Notes: generated by a model not told the origin, from the sequence alone. A DNA stretch of 64,000 bases from Gillisia marina (GCF_000258765.1 NZ_AJLT01000019.1:124001-188000), one strand, 5' to 3'. Positions 46,778-56,739 are shown, counted from the first letter of the stretch. Program-made: numbers and translations.

Positions 46778-48142
46778 ATGTCGTTCTTCGGAAAAGTAAA
46801 AAATACGATTAATCTTTTAAAGTCGGTAGATATGAATCAGCTGGCGAAAATTAGTGAAACTATAGATCTGCCTGAAGCAATGGATGCTTTGGGGAATTTG
46901 GATGAACGCCAGTTAAAAGGTCTCATGAAAATGTTGAAGACCAAAAAGAAAAAGGGGCAACATAATCTGCCTCCAATCGATGGTGACTTCTATAATTTGG
47001 ATCTAAAATTAAGTCCGGAGCAAAGGGACCTGCAATTAAAAGTGCGGAATTTCATGGAGGATGAAGTGAAGCCTTTGGTAAATGATCATTGGAATAGAGC
47101 AAAATTTCCGTTTGAAGTCATAGAAAAATTCAAAAAACTGGATATCACCGGAATTCCTTATGAAGGTTATGGCTGCCCAAATTTGCCATTTTTAATGGAA
47201 GGAATTATCGCGCAGGAGATTGCCAGAGTAGATGTTTCTATTTCTACATTCTTTGGAGTACATAGTGGGCTGGCAATGGGATCTATCTATTTATGTGGAA
47301 GCGAAGAGCAAAAGCAGGAATGGTTGCCACAGATGCAAAAATTAGATAAAATTGGAGCTTTTGGGCTAACAGAACCTGAGGGAGGTTCCGGTGTTTCTCA
47401 GGGTATGGAAACCACTTGTAAATTCGATGGTGAAAACTGGATTTTGAACGGACAGAAAAAATGGATTGGAAATGCCACTTTTGCTGATGTTATTATTATC
47501 TGGGCAAGGGACGAAGATTCAAATCAGGTAAAAGGCTTTATAGTTAGAAAAGAAAATCCGGGATTCTTGGCAGAAAAGATGGAGGACAAAATGGCTTTGA
47601 GAATTGTTCAAAATGCTATTATCACCTTAACAGAATGTAAAATCCCGGAAAGTGATAGATTGCAAAAAGCTGATTCTTTTAGAGACACGGCGAAAGTATT
47701 AAAAATGACTCGTGCCGGTGTGGCTTGGCAAGCCGTGGGTTGTGCCCGTGGAGCTTATGAAAGCGCATTGAAATACACCAAAAAAAGAGAGCAATTTGGA
47801 AGACCTATTGCCTCGTATCAGTTAATTCAGAATCATTTAGTAGAAATGCTTTCTAATTTAACCGCAATGCAAACTATGGTTTTTAGACTTTCAGAATTAC
47901 AAGATCAAGAACTTCTAACCGATGAACATGCATCATTAGCCAAAGTATATTGTAGCATGCGCATGAGAGATGTAGTAAGCAGAGCCCGAGAAGTATTAGG
48001 CGGAAATGGAATTTTGTTGGAATACGACGTGGCCAGATTTGTTGCAGATGCTGAAGCTATTTATAGTTATGAGGGAACTAAAGAAATAAACACACTTATT
48101 GTAGGGCGTGCCATTACCGGTTACAGCGCATTCGTGAATTAA
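46778..48142 (+). CDS. Acyl-CoA dehydrogenase, glutaryl-CoA dehydrogenase-like
   Basis: 454 residues. The core (about 75-454) has FGLTEPEGGSGV and WILNGQKKWIGNATFADV (FAD/substrate), FGRPIASYQLIQNHLVEM and the catalytic Glu in YSYEGTKEINTLIVGRAITG. The pattern is nearest to glutaryl-CoA dehydrogenase. Residues 1-70 are an extra helical, Lys-rich extension that is not part of the usual family. Cytosolic FAD enzyme; it is followed 12 bases later by a 2-hydroxyacid dehydrogenase and then a universal stress protein, apparently one operon. Actual acyl-CoA substrate uncertain. Confidence 0.88.
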   Translation: MSFFGKVKNTINLLKSVDMNQLAKISETIDLPEAMDALGNLDERQLKGLMKMLKTKKKKGQHNLPPIDGDFYNLDLKLSPEQRDLQLKVRNFMEDEVKPLVNDHWNRAKFPFEVIEKFKKLDITGIPYEGYGCPNLPFLMEGIIAQEIARVDVSISTFFGVHSGLAMGSIYLCGSEEQKQEWLPQMQKLDKIGAFGLTEPEGGSGVSQGMETTCKFDGENWILNGQKKWIGNATFADVIIIWARDEDSNQVKGFIVRKENPGFLAEKMEDKMALRIVQNAIITLTECKIPESDRLQKADSFRDTAKVLKMTRAGVAWQAVGCARGAYESALKYTKKREQFGRPIASYQLIQNHLVEMLSNLTAMQTMVFRLSELQDQELLTDEHASLAKVYCSMRMRDVVSRAREVLGGNGILLEYDVARFVADAEAIYSYEGTKEINTLIVGRAITGYSAFVN

Positions 48143-48154
48143 AAAAATTATAAA

Positions 48155-49075
48155 ATGTCAGTTTTATTGATATGTACAGGGAGAGATCCACAAGTTTGGG
48201 TTAATGCAATCAGGGAACAACAACCTGATATTAAACTTTACGTTTATCCTGAAGCCCATGACCCGCAGGAAATAAAATATGCAGTAACTTGGAAACATCC
48301 AAAAGGAGTATTTAATAAATATCCCAATTTAGAAGTAATTGCTTCTATAGGTGCTGGTGTAGACCACATTATTAGCGATCCGGAAATTCCAAAAAACACA
48401 CTTATTACACGCATTATAGATGAGCAGCTCACTAGAGATATGAGCACTTTCATATTATCTTTAGTATTGGATAAAATGAGAAATATCTCAGTTCATCACG
48501 GTAAAAAAACATGGAATCCACTCCCCTATCAAACTTTAAATGATGAAAAAATTGGTATCATGGGGCTTGGTGTTCTTGGAAAAGCTGCAGCCCAAACCTT
48601 GTCCAGTAATGGGTTTAAAGTTGCAGGTTGGTCCAAATCAAGAAAGCAAATTGAAGGAGTAAGCACCTATCATGGAGAAAGAGGTTTACAGGATTTCTTA
48701 AAGAGCACTAGTATCTTGATCTGTTTGTTGCCGCTAACTTCAGAAACTGAATGCATCCTAAAAAAAGAATTGTTTGAACAACTTCCAAAAGGTGCCTACC
48801 TAATAAATGTTGCTCGTGGGGAGCATTTGGTAGAGCATGATCTTTTAGAAATGCTTGACAAAGGACAGCTATCAGGAGCCAGTCTGGATGTTTTTAGAAC
48901 AGAACCTTTACCTGAAGAACATCCTTTTTGGAAACATCCGAAGGTTCATATCACCCCACATATCGCCAGTGTTACAGACCCTAAGAAAGTGGTATTTCAG
49001 CTTATGGAAAATTACAAACGAATGCTGCAAAGAAAACCGCTTATGAATATTGTAGAGTTGAAAAAAGAATATTAA
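48155..49075 (+). CDS. D-2-hydroxyacid dehydrogenase, glyoxylate/hydroxypyruvate reductase A type
   Basis: 306 residues. Rossmann GIMGLGVLGKAAAQTL (about 130-145), substrate Arg in INVARGEHLVEHDL, Glu in FRTEPLPEEHPFW and catalytic His in ITPHIASVTDP, the GhrA-type order. SIGAGVDHI precedes. Likely reduces glyoxylate or hydroxypyruvate with NADPH. Same transcript as the acyl-CoA dehydrogenase (12-base gap). Confidence 0.9.
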   Translation: MSVLLICTGRDPQVWVNAIREQQPDIKLYVYPEAHDPQEIKYAVTWKHPKGVFNKYPNLEVIASIGAGVDHIISDPEIPKNTLITRIIDEQLTRDMSTFILSLVLDKMRNISVHHGKKTWNPLPYQTLNDEKIGIMGLGVLGKAAAQTLSSNGFKVAGWSKSRKQIEGVSTYHGERGLQDFLKSTSILICLLPLTSETECILKKELFEQLPKGAYLINVARGEHLVEHDLLEMLDKGQLSGASLDVFRTEPLPEEHPFWKHPKVHITPHIASVTDPKKVVFQLMENYKRMLQRKPLMNIVELKKEY

Positions 49076-49086
49076 AAATTATAGAG

Positions 49087-49542
49087 ATGATACAGGGATT
49101 TAAAAACATCTTGGTAGCGGTAGATTTTAACGATGCCGTAGGAAAAATTCTAGGTTATGCGGAAGCACTAGCCTTACAGTTCGATTCTAAAGTTTGGGTG
49201 GTACACGTTGCAGATCCAGATCCGGATTTTGTTGGATACGAACCCGGACCACAATATATTAGAGATTTTAGAGCAGAGGAATTAAGGGAGGAACATAAAA
49301 AAATTGCAGAATATGACCAATATGTTTCTAGATAAAAAAAATAGAATCTGCTGCACTCCTAATTCAAGGTTCAACTGTAGAAACAGTTTTAAATGAAGCT
49401 AAAAAAATTACGTGCAGACCTCCTGATAGTTGGAAATCATAAACATAGTTTTTTGCATAATTTATTATCGGAAAGTGTTTCACTGGAATTATTAAAAAAT
49501 GGAAACATTCCGTTGCTAACAATTCCTATAGACGAAGACTAA
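49087..49542 (+). CDS. Universal stress protein UspA family (three frame breaks)
   Basis: About 150 residues after repair. NILVAVDFNDAVGKILGYAEALA is the Usp N-terminus; the C-terminal ATP-loop-like ADLLIVGNHKHSFLHNLLSES is recovered after removing one A from each of three runs (49297-49303, 49334-49341, 49401-49407). The true end is PIDED at stop 49540-49542. Small dimeric stress protein binding adenine nucleotides; role in this operon unknown. The 3' end overlaps the convergent DinB gene by four bases. Confidence 0.82.
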
Positions 49543-50045
49543 CTGGAAGCTTTTACCACACTTACCGTAACCAAAAGCTGCCCAATGTGGCGTTGGGTGT
49601 GTTCTGCAGCATGAAAGAGAATACCTATCACCGTACTCGGCATTTGTTTTCTACCAACACCTCTAAATTCGGTTAAAGTAGAGGGTAAAACTTTTTCTAA
49701 TAGTGCTATTGCTTCCATTACTTTATCTTCAAAATTCTTCACAAGATTTTCTGAAATAATACTGCTGTTTGCAATCCCTTCATTCTTAAAATACAAAAAC
49801 TGTTCTTCGCTTAACTTTTCATTTTTAGCATAGGTAAGCAACCTATCCAAAACTCCAAATAAATGTTGCAAATGAAACCCTACCGAAGCTCTTTCTGCAG
49901 GTTTTTCCCATAATATTTCATCTGGAAAATCCTTCATATAGCTCCTCAGTTCTTCTTTAGATTGCATTAGCGAATGTGCCACCGGCTGAAGAATATCTGG
50001 TATATTTTCTATTTTACCGCGCAACCAGTATTCGGGCTGTATCAT
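49539..50045 (-). CDS. DinB superfamily protein
   Basis: 168 residues, helical bundle. Metal-type His positions: GFHLQHLFGVLDRLL (about 58-70) and ILFHAAEHTQRHIGQL near the C-terminus, the DinB three-His pattern. Members include thiol-dependent transferases and DNA-damage genes; no specific activity is evident. Single gene, divergent from the amidohydrolase. Confidence 0.85.
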   Translation of the reverse strand: MIQPEYWLRGKIENIPDILQPVAHSLMQSKEELRSYMKDFPDEILWEKPAERASVGFHLQHLFGVLDRLLTYAKNEKLSEEQFLYFKNEGIANSSIISENLVKNFEDKVMEAIALLEKVLPSTLTEFRGVGRKQMPSTVIGILFHAAEHTQRHIGQLLVTVSVVKASS

Positions 50046-50121
50046 TTTAATGGCTTGAAGATTAATAGTTCTGTAAAAATAAAAGAAATAGTATCTTTAG
50101 CTATCCATTAAATACATAAAT

Positions 50122-53100
50122 ATGTTTCAAAAATCATTGCTTACCCTTGCACTAGTGATTCTTTCCGCTACAACATTCTCACAAGAAAAAGATAAAAAAG
50201 ATAAAGCCGATAAATGGGATGTATCGAATCCCTACACGAAAGATTGGAAAATTAATGAAGTTCCTTTGAATACAGATGAAGGAACCTGGATGAATTTAGA
50301 TGTAAGTCCCGATGGAAAAAGCATAGTTTTTGATTTGTTGGGTGATATTTTTATGATGCCTGTTTCGGGAGGAAAAGCTAGGCTTCTGAGATCTGGAATG
50401 CCTTATGAAGTGCAACCAAGGTTTAGTCCGGATGGCACCAAAATTCTTTTTACCAGCGACGCAGGCGGTGGAGATAATATTTGGATCATGGATGCTGAAG
50501 GTGAAAATGCAAAGCAGGTTACTACAGAAGATTTTAGATTATTGAACAATGCTGTTTGGACGGCCGATGGGAATTCCATCATAGCAAGAAAACATTTCAC
50601 CTCCGGGCGTTCTTTGGGAGCCGGAGAAATGTGGCAATATCATATTGCAGGTACTGCAGGGCTTCAATTAACTGAAAGAAAAAACGATCAGCAGGATGTG
50701 AATGAACCAAGCACTTCTCCGGATGGAAGGTATTTGTATTATAGTGAAGATATGTATCCAGGTGGCAACTTTCAGTATAATAAAGATCCAAATAAGCAGA
50801 TTTATGTTATAAAAAGATACGATTTTGAAACAGGAGAAACCGAGGTAATCACCGGAGGTTCCGGGGGTGCAGCACGACCTCAGGTTTCCAGAGATGGAAC
50901 AAAACTCGCATTTATTAAAAGAGTTCGTACAAAAACTGTCTTATATGTACATGATTTAAAAACAGGAGAAGAACGACCTATTTATGATAACTTAAGCAAA
51001 GATCAGCAAGAGGCTTGGGCAATTTTTGGAGTATATCCGGGATTTAGCTGGATGCCGAATAACAGAGAAGTCGTGATCTGGAGCGAAGGAAAAATTAAAC
51101 GTATTAATGTTGAATCTTCTGAAGTAAAAGAAATTCCGTTTAATGCTGAAACCACTATCAAAATTGCTGAAGCGCATCATTCTAGTCCGCAGGTGTTTTC
51201 AGAAAATTTCACCGCGAAAGCAATTAGAAATGCAGTGACTTCGCCGAACGGCAAAACGCTGGTATTTCATGGCTTAGGATTTCTTTGGAAAAAAGAGCTT
51301 CCTAATGGAAAACCTCAACGTTTAACAAAAGACACCGATTTCGAATTTGATCCATCTTTTTCTAGTGATGGAAAGTCAGTAATCTATGTTACCTGGGACG
51401 ATCAAAATAAAGGAAGTATTAAAAAAGTTGCTCTTTCAGGTGGGAATCCTTCAACATTAACACAAGAAAAGGGAATTTATAGAAATCCATCTTTTTCAAG
51501 AGATGGCAATAAAATTGTGTTTACAAAAGAATCGGGAAATACAGATCTAGGTGAAACTTTTACGAAGGAACCTGGAATTTATTTGATGAATGCCGATGGG
51601 AGAAATTCAGAAAAAATAAGCAAATCGGGAGATTTTCCAGTATTTAATAAAGACGATTCGAGAATTATTTTCCAGACCGGAGGCTATTTGTTCGGGAATC
51701 TTACCAAGAGTTTAAAAAGTATAGATCTAAATGGAGAAGATGAGCGTGTGCATTTCAATTCAAAATACGCCAATCGTTTAATCCCTAGTCCGGATAATAA
51801 ATGGATCGTTTTTTCCAACTTGCATAAGGCATATATTGCACCATTTGTAATGACAGGAAAACCAATAGATCTCGATGGAAAATCGAAAGCCTTTCCGGTA
51901 ACTCAGATCACAAAAGACGCAGGTATCAATTTGCATTGGTCTAACAATAGCGATAAAGTTCACTGGACCTTAGGAGATGAATATTTTAGTAATGAAATCG
52001 ATCAAAAATTCACCTTTTTAGAAACTTCACCAGACTCGATTTCGGCAATTACAGAGACAGGTTTAAAAATAGGTTTACAAACCAAGACCGATGTTCCAAA
52101 GGGAAAAATTGCGTTTACCAATGTGCGTATTATTACCATGGAAGGCGACAAGGTTATCGAAAATGGAACTATTATAGTAGATGAAAATAAAATTGTTGCC
52201 CTTGGAAATTCCGGTGATATTGAAGTTCCTAAAAATGCAAAAACCTACGATTTAACCGGTAAAACCATTATGCCCGGAATTGTAGATGCTCATGCACATA
52301 TTGGTGCATTTAGATATGGAATAAGCCCTAAGAAACACTGGCCACTTTATGCGAATCTTGCCTTTGGAGTTACTACTGCACATGATCCTTCAGCACTAAG
52401 CGAAACGGTATTTGGAATGGCAGAAATGATAAAAAATGGGGAAATGGTTGGTCCAAGATTATTTTCAACAGGAATAATTATTTATGGAGCCGATGGTGAT
52501 TTTAAAGCAGACATCAACAGTTTGGAAGATGCAAGATCGGCCCTTAGAAGAACAAAGGCTTTTGGAGCAAATTCTATTAAAAGTTACAATCAGCCAAGAA
52601 GAGAGCAACGCCAACAAGTGATGCAGGCTGCCAAAGAATTAGATCTAAATGTGGTTCCGGAAGGTGGAAGTACTTTTTTCCATAATATGAGTATGATCAT
52701 GGATGGGCACACGGGAATCGAACATAATATTCCGGTAGCTCCCGTTTATAAAGATGTATTTAGCCTTTGGGGAAACAGCAACACCGGCTACACTCCTACT
52801 CTAATCGTAAATTATGGTGGTATAAACGGAGAATTTTACTGGTATGAGAAATCGAATGTTTGGAAGAATGAAAAGTTATTAACCTTCACCCCTAGATTCA
52901 TCGTAGATTCTAGATCCAGACGTAGAGAAATGTTGCCACAGGAAGAATATGACAATGGCCCTGTATTAGTTTCTGAAACAGCAAAAGCTTTAAGCGATAA
53001 GGGTGTAAAAGTAAATCTGGGCGCGCACGGGCAATTACAAGGACTTGGAGCACATTGGGAATTATGGTTGTTACAAATGGGCGGAATGAGCAATCTAGAA

Positions 53101-53424
53101 GCTTTAAGAGCCGCAACGATTAATGGAGCAGAATACTTAGGAATGGGAAGCGAAATTGGATCTTTGAAAGTTGGGAAATTGGCAGATCTCATCGTTTTAG
53201 AGAAAAACCCACTGGAAGATATTCAGAATTCGAACACCGTAGAATACACAATGGTTAACGGACGTTTATTTGATTCTGCTACCATGAACGAAGTCGGAAA
53301 TAATCCGGAAGAAAGAACAGATTTTTATTGGGAAAATAATAATTACAATCAGGCATTTCCTTGGCATGAAAGCACCCAGAGCTTTACCGCTCCAGGGTGT
53401 ACATGCCAGTCTACACATAATTAA
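50122..53424 (+). CDS. Secreted propeller-amidohydrolase (TolB/PD40 repeats plus amidohydrolase)
   Basis: 1100 residues with a signal peptide MFQKSLLTLALVILSATTFS. Residues about 55-640 hold repeated PD40/TolB blades (SPDGKSIVFD, SPDGTKILFTSD, SRDGNKIVFTKE). Residues about 660-1075 are a metal-dependent amidohydrolase with VDAHAHIGAF, a later His in GHTGIEHN and GAHGQLQGLGAHWE, and the final KVGKLADLIVLEKNPL. The end PGCTCQSTHN carries two Cys and is unusual. Inference: periplasmic or surface hydrolase of amides or peptides; the substrate is unknown. Confidence 0.88.
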   Translation: MFQKSLLTLALVILSATTFSQEKDKKDKADKWDVSNPYTKDWKINEVPLNTDEGTWMNLDVSPDGKSIVFDLLGDIFMMPVSGGKARLLRSGMPYEVQPRFSPDGTKILFTSDAGGGDNIWIMDAEGENAKQVTTEDFRLLNNAVWTADGNSIIARKHFTSGRSLGAGEMWQYHIAGTAGLQLTERKNDQQDVNEPSTSPDGRYLYYSEDMYPGGNFQYNKDPNKQIYVIKRYDFETGETEVITGGSGGAARPQVSRDGTKLAFIKRVRTKTVLYVHDLKTGEERPIYDNLSKDQQEAWAIFGVYPGFSWMPNNREVVIWSEGKIKRINVESSEVKEIPFNAETTIKIAEAHHSSPQVFSENFTAKAIRNAVTSPNGKTLVFHGLGFLWKKELPNGKPQRLTKDTDFEFDPSFSSDGKSVIYVTWDDQNKGSIKKVALSGGNPSTLTQEKGIYRNPSFSRDGNKIVFTKESGNTDLGETFTKEPGIYLMNADGRNSEKISKSGDFPVFNKDDSRIIFQTGGYLFGNLTKSLKSIDLNGEDERVHFNSKYANRLIPSPDNKWIVFSNLHKAYIAPFVMTGKPIDLDGKSKAFPVTQITKDAGINLHWSNNSDKVHWTLGDEYFSNEIDQKFTFLETSPDSISAITETGLKIGLQTKTDVPKGKIAFTNVRIITMEGDKVIENGTIIVDENKIVALGNSGDIEVPKNAKTYDLTGKTIMPGIVDAHAHIGAFRYGISPKKHWPLYANLAFGVTTAHDPSALSETVFGMAEMIKNGEMVGPRLFSTGIIIYGADGDFKADINSLEDARSALRRTKAFGANSIKSYNQPRREQRQQVMQAAKELDLNVVPEGGSTFFHNMSMIMDGHTGIEHNIPVAPVYKDVFSLWGNSNTGYTPTLIVNYGGINGEFYWYEKSNVWKNEKLLTFTPRFIVDSRSRRREMLPQEEYDNGPVLVSETAKALSDKGVKVNLGAHGQLQGLGAHWELWLLQMGGMSNLEALRAATINGAEYLGMGSEIGSLKVGKLADLIVLEKNPLEDIQNSNTVEYTMVNGRLFDSATMNEVGNNPEERTDFYWENNNYNQAFPWHESTQSFTAPGCTCQSTHN

Positions 53425-53450
53425 ATTGATTAGGCCCTAATTTATCTATT

Positions 53451-53774
53451 ATGAGAAGAGTAAAACTTTACAATCCTTTTAAAACCCGAATGATCGATGA
53501 GAAATTCATTCGGGAGCACTTGGCATTGGAACGAACTAAATTAGCAAACGAGCGAACGTTGCTTTCTTATATTCGATCGTCTCTATATCTCTTTATTGGT
53601 GGGCTAGCAATATTGCAAATTAAAGAATATGAGCACGTACAATGGTTAGGATATTTATCCTTAATAATATGTGTGATTTTTATAAGTATTGGAGTTTATA
53701 GATATATTCATTTAAATAGAAAGCTTTATAAATTGCTGAGATCAGATGATGAAAGTGATTATAAACCTGATTAA
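53451..53774 (+). CDS. DUF202 small membrane protein
   Basis: 107 residues. Three hydrophobic stretches after the conserved LALERTKLANERTLLSYIRSSLYL motif, the DUF202 signature. Function unknown; related to the membrane part of yeast VTC-like proteins and YidH. Follows the amidohydrolase by 26 bases, so perhaps co-transcribed. Confidence 0.88.
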   Translation: MRRVKLYNPFKTRMIDEKFIREHLALERTKLANERTLLSYIRSSLYLFIGGLAILQIKEYEHVQWLGYLSLIICVIFISIGVYRYIHLNRKLYKLLRSDDESDYKPD

Positions 53775-53794
53775 TAAATAAGAGCAGTCTTTAA

Positions 53795-54169
53795 TTGATA
53801 ATACAATCCATTGTTCATTATTCCTTACACTATCTAGCCATAGGCGGTATTGCTTATTGGTACGATAAAGAGAAATGGAAACGCTATTGGCTTATTTTGG
53901 CACTTACCATGTTTGTGGATATAGATCATATTTTTGCTAATCCACTTTTTGATCCTAGCAGATGTGGAATTGGTTATCACCCGTTACATTCAGAAATAGC
54001 TATATTAATTTATTTTGTCGGGACCTTCCTGCTAAAAAATAGAGTTCTAAAACTGATCTTTATTGGATTATTTTTCCACATGATCACAGATTTTATAGAC
54101 TGCCTGTGGATGTTTTCTAATTGTGATGAGTGCTATCTAAAATCGGAAATTTACAATTGGTTTCATTAA
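53795..54169 (+). CDS. DUF6122-like membrane protein
   Basis: 124 residues from TTG 53795, the only start near the first membrane segment. Four hydrophobic stretches with His/Asp motifs VDIDHIFANPLF and GYHPLHSEIA, then HMITDFIDCLW. This resembles small metal-dependent hydrolase-like (YdjM/DUF457) membrane proteins. Name from memory of Flavobacteriaceae annotation; function unknown. Confidence 0.65.
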   Translation: MIIQSIVHYSLHYLAIGGIAYWYDKEKWKRYWLILALTMFVDIDHIFANPLFDPSRCGIGYHPLHSEIAILIYFVGTFLLKNRVLKLIFIGLFFHMITDFIDCLWMFSNCDECYLKSEIYNWFH

Positions 54170-54174
54170 TTCTA

Positions 54175-55095
54175 TTATAATCCGGCAGCAGTATTAGCAA
54201 GATTATTCAAGGCAGTTGAAATTTGGGCTAAAACATCCTCATTTCCTTCAATTTGATGTCTTGCAGCAAGATAGGAAGGATCATTATAAGATATGTTTAC
54301 TGAGCCGTCTTCAGTCTCCCACACCAACATTTTTTGAGGAAGATCCAAACCAATGCTCTGCATACTTTGCATCAACGGAGAACCAAGGTCCGGGTTTCCA
54401 AATATGATGATTTTCGTAGGTCTTAATTCCAAACCAATGCTAGCTGCATTTGCCTGATGATCTAATTGGGCCACAATTGTCAAGTTTTCATTTGAAGTTA
54501 TTGCATTTTGCAGGCTATTGTAAGTTGATCCAAAATCTTGAGTACTTTTCACAGTAACAACACCTTCTTCTAATTCTGCCGTTAGATCTGTAGCTCTTTT
54601 AATTTCTGAAGAAGTAGCGGATTTAGTTAAATTTTCCAACGCTGCAGAAATTTGTGGCAAAGTACTTACTCCTTGAAGAGAATGTCTGGATTCTAAATAG
54701 GGAACACTATTGTAAAGTGCATATACCGTGTTTGATGTATTTTGAAAAAACAATACTTTTTGAGGGAGATCCAAACCAGCTAACTGATTCTTTTGCATCA
54801 ATGGTGTTCCTAAAGCCGGATTCCCGAAAAATACAATTTTGGTTGGGTTAAGAACTCTCCCTACAGATCTTGCATTTGCAGCATGATCTACTTCAGCAAC
54901 TATGGTAATCCCATCATTAGCATTTAGAGAATCTATAAAAACAGTATAAGTATTGGCAAAATTATTTTTGCTTTCGGCATACTTTGTACCCGTTACATCA
55001 ATTTCTTCAGAAGAAAGAACAACATCTCCAGGATCGTCATTATTACAGGAGTTTAAAATGAACAAAAAACTAAAAAACGTTATCAATTTAATCAT
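54175..55095 (-). CDS. Lipoprotein with two tandem DUF302 domains
   Basis: 306 residues. Signal MIKLITFFSFLFILNSCNND with lipobox LNSC. Two copies of a DUF302 unit, about 40-165 and 170-300: GRVLNPTKIVFFGNPALGTPLM against GLELRPTKIIIFGNPDLGSPLM, with LDLPQKVLFF and LDLPQKMLVW. DUF302 function is not established; the domain is found in envelope proteins. Internal duplication is obvious. Confidence 0.9.
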   Translation of the reverse strand: MIKLITFFSFLFILNSCNNDDPGDVVLSSEEIDVTGTKYAESKNNFANTYTVFIDSLNANDGITIVAEVDHAANARSVGRVLNPTKIVFFGNPALGTPLMQKNQLAGLDLPQKVLFFQNTSNTVYALYNSVPYLESRHSLQGVSTLPQISAALENLTKSATSSEIKRATDLTAELEEGVVTVKSTQDFGSTYNSLQNAITSNENLTIVAQLDHQANAASIGLELRPTKIIIFGNPDLGSPLMQSMQSIGLDLPQKMLVWETEDGSVNISYNDPSYLAARHQIEGNEDVLAQISTALNNLANTAAGL

Positions 55096-55319
55096 GACTA
55101 TTATGAATTTTCAATTAATATATATAACTCTCTCTTTGATTGCTTCAACTTTATAAATCTTTAACCTATAATGTTAATTAAGTTTGAAGGAATGACCAAA
55201 AAAATAATGCTTAGGTCAAATTATTCGAATCGGCTATTTTTAGCCTAAAACTTGTATCTTTATCGACTTTGAATTACTTTCATCGTCCTCAAAAAATAAC
55301 CAGTTATAAAGAGTTAAGT

Positions 55320-55934
55320 ATGCATGTAGCCATTGCGGGAAATATAGGGTCTGGTAAAACCACCCTCACAAAATTATTAGCAAAACATTATAAATGGGAA
55401 CCACAATACGAAGATGTTCTTGAAAATCCTTATCTCGAGGATTTTTATAATAAAATGGAACGCTGGTCTTTTAATCTTCAAATATATTTTCTGAATAGTA
55501 GGTTCAGACAAATCTTACAGATAAGAGAAAGTGGCAAAAAAATTATTCAAGATAGAACCATTTACGAAGACGCTCATATCTTTGCTCCCAACCTTCATGC
55601 GATGGGTTTAATGACGAATAGAGATTTTGAAAATTACAGATCGCTGTTCGATCTTATGGAAAGTGTTGTAGCCGGTCCAGACCTTCTAATATATTTAAGA
55701 AGTAGCATTCCAAATTTAGTTTCCCAGATACATAAACGTGGGAGAGATTACGAAAATTCTATATCTATTGATTATCTTAGCAGACTGAATGAACGCTACG
55801 AAGCTTGGGTCCATACATATGATAAAGGAAACTTGCTCGTTATAGATGTAGATAATATAAATTTTGTAGACAATCCGGAGGATTTGGGAGATATCATTAG
55901 CAAGATAGATGCTCAATTGCACGGATTATTTTAA
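55320..55934 (+). CDS. Deoxynucleoside kinase
   Basis: 204 residues from ATG 55320 (MHVAIAGNIGSGKTTLTKLL); an upstream TTG at 55269 would add residues outside the family. P-loop GNIGSGKTT (about 6-14), catalytic ExD-type IIQDRTIYEDAHIFAPNL with the DRS-like DRT motif, and lid KRGRDYENSISIDYL. It phosphorylates deoxynucleosides for salvage. The fatty-acid hydroxylase starts 12 bases downstream. Confidence 0.9.
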   Translation: MHVAIAGNIGSGKTTLTKLLAKHYKWEPQYEDVLENPYLEDFYNKMERWSFNLQIYFLNSRFRQILQIRESGKKIIQDRTIYEDAHIFAPNLHAMGLMTNRDFENYRSLFDLMESVVAGPDLLIYLRSSIPNLVSQIHKRGRDYENSISIDYLSRLNERYEAWVHTYDKGNLLVIDVDNINFVDNPEDLGDIISKIDAQLHGLF

Positions 55935-55946
55935 ATTTTAACGACC

Positions 55947-56599
55947 ATGGAGGCTACTAAGCACAAAAGACCAAAACACAAGGCTCTGCCAAACTTTTTA
56001 AAAATCCGATTTTAGAAAAGCTTACGCACACCCATATTGCTGCACCTTTAATAATTTTTACTGTGATCTCCGCAATTCTAATTTATTTTGGGATCGTAGA
56101 AAAAGGCTTTGAAGTACCGAGTATGATCTTGCTCTTCTTAGGTGGATTGTTCTTCTTTACATTTATAGAATATTTAATGCACAGGTATTTGTATCACTTA
56201 CCTGTTACCAATCCTAAAAGAGAAAAATTTGTATACACCATGCATGGGGTACATCACGATTTTCCAAAGGATAAAGATAGGTTAGCAATGCCACCGGTAT
56301 TAAGTTTAATCCTTGCTACTATATTTTTTGTGATTTATCGAAGTGTGATGGGAGACTACGCCTTTGGGTTTCTTGCAGGTTTCCTTATGGGGTATACCGC
56401 ATATTTAGGAGTTCATTACTCTGTCCACGCATTTAAGGTTCCTAATAATTTTTTGAAAATACTATGGCATCACCATAGTATTCATCACTATAGAGAACCA
56501 GACAAGGCTTTTGGAGTATCTTCTCCGTTATGGGATGTAATCTTTAGAACCATGCCTAGAAAGTCCCCTATGGAGCAGCAGACAAGTGCTTCTCATTAA
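55947..56599 (+). CDS. Fatty-acid hydroxylase / sterol desaturase family membrane enzyme (frame broken)
   Basis: About 218 residues restored. ATG 55947 begins MEATKHKRPKHK; near 55981 one G is missing (AAGGCTCTG for AAGGGCTCTG), after which the frame reads GSAKLFKNPILEKLTHTHIAAP and runs into the main ORF. Four hydrophobic segments and the di-iron His boxes HRYLYH, HGVHHDFP and HHSIHHY. Adds a hydroxyl to a lipid acyl chain in the inner membrane; a 2- or 3-hydroxylated lipid or carotenoid is possible. The last 40 codons are duplicated at 61868-61987. Confidence 0.87.
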
Positions 56600-56646
56600 T
56601 AAAAAGTAATATTTGACAATAAAAAAAACCCACTTCTCAGTGGGTT
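56480..56646 (+). repeat. Direct repeat copy 1 (3' end of the hydroxylase gene plus terminator)
   Basis: ATTCATCACTATAGAGAACC at 56480 through the stop (56599) and the terminator. It matches 61868-62033 over about 165 bases with roughly ten differences. See the matching entry. Confidence 0.9.
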
Positions 56647-56660
56647 TTTTTTATTGTCAA
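56613..56660 (+). terminator. Hydroxylase terminator, 21-bp perfect stem
   Basis: TTGACAATAAAAAAAACCCA and its exact inverted repeat flank the loop TTCTCA; eight T follow the CCCAC/GTGGG core. Works in both directions. Confidence 0.92.
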
Positions 56661-56739
56661 AATTAATTTTTCTGTGGCGAATAAAATATTATCACAGAAC
56701 ATAAATTTTCATAATTACTACCGTGTCAAAAGACTTTTT

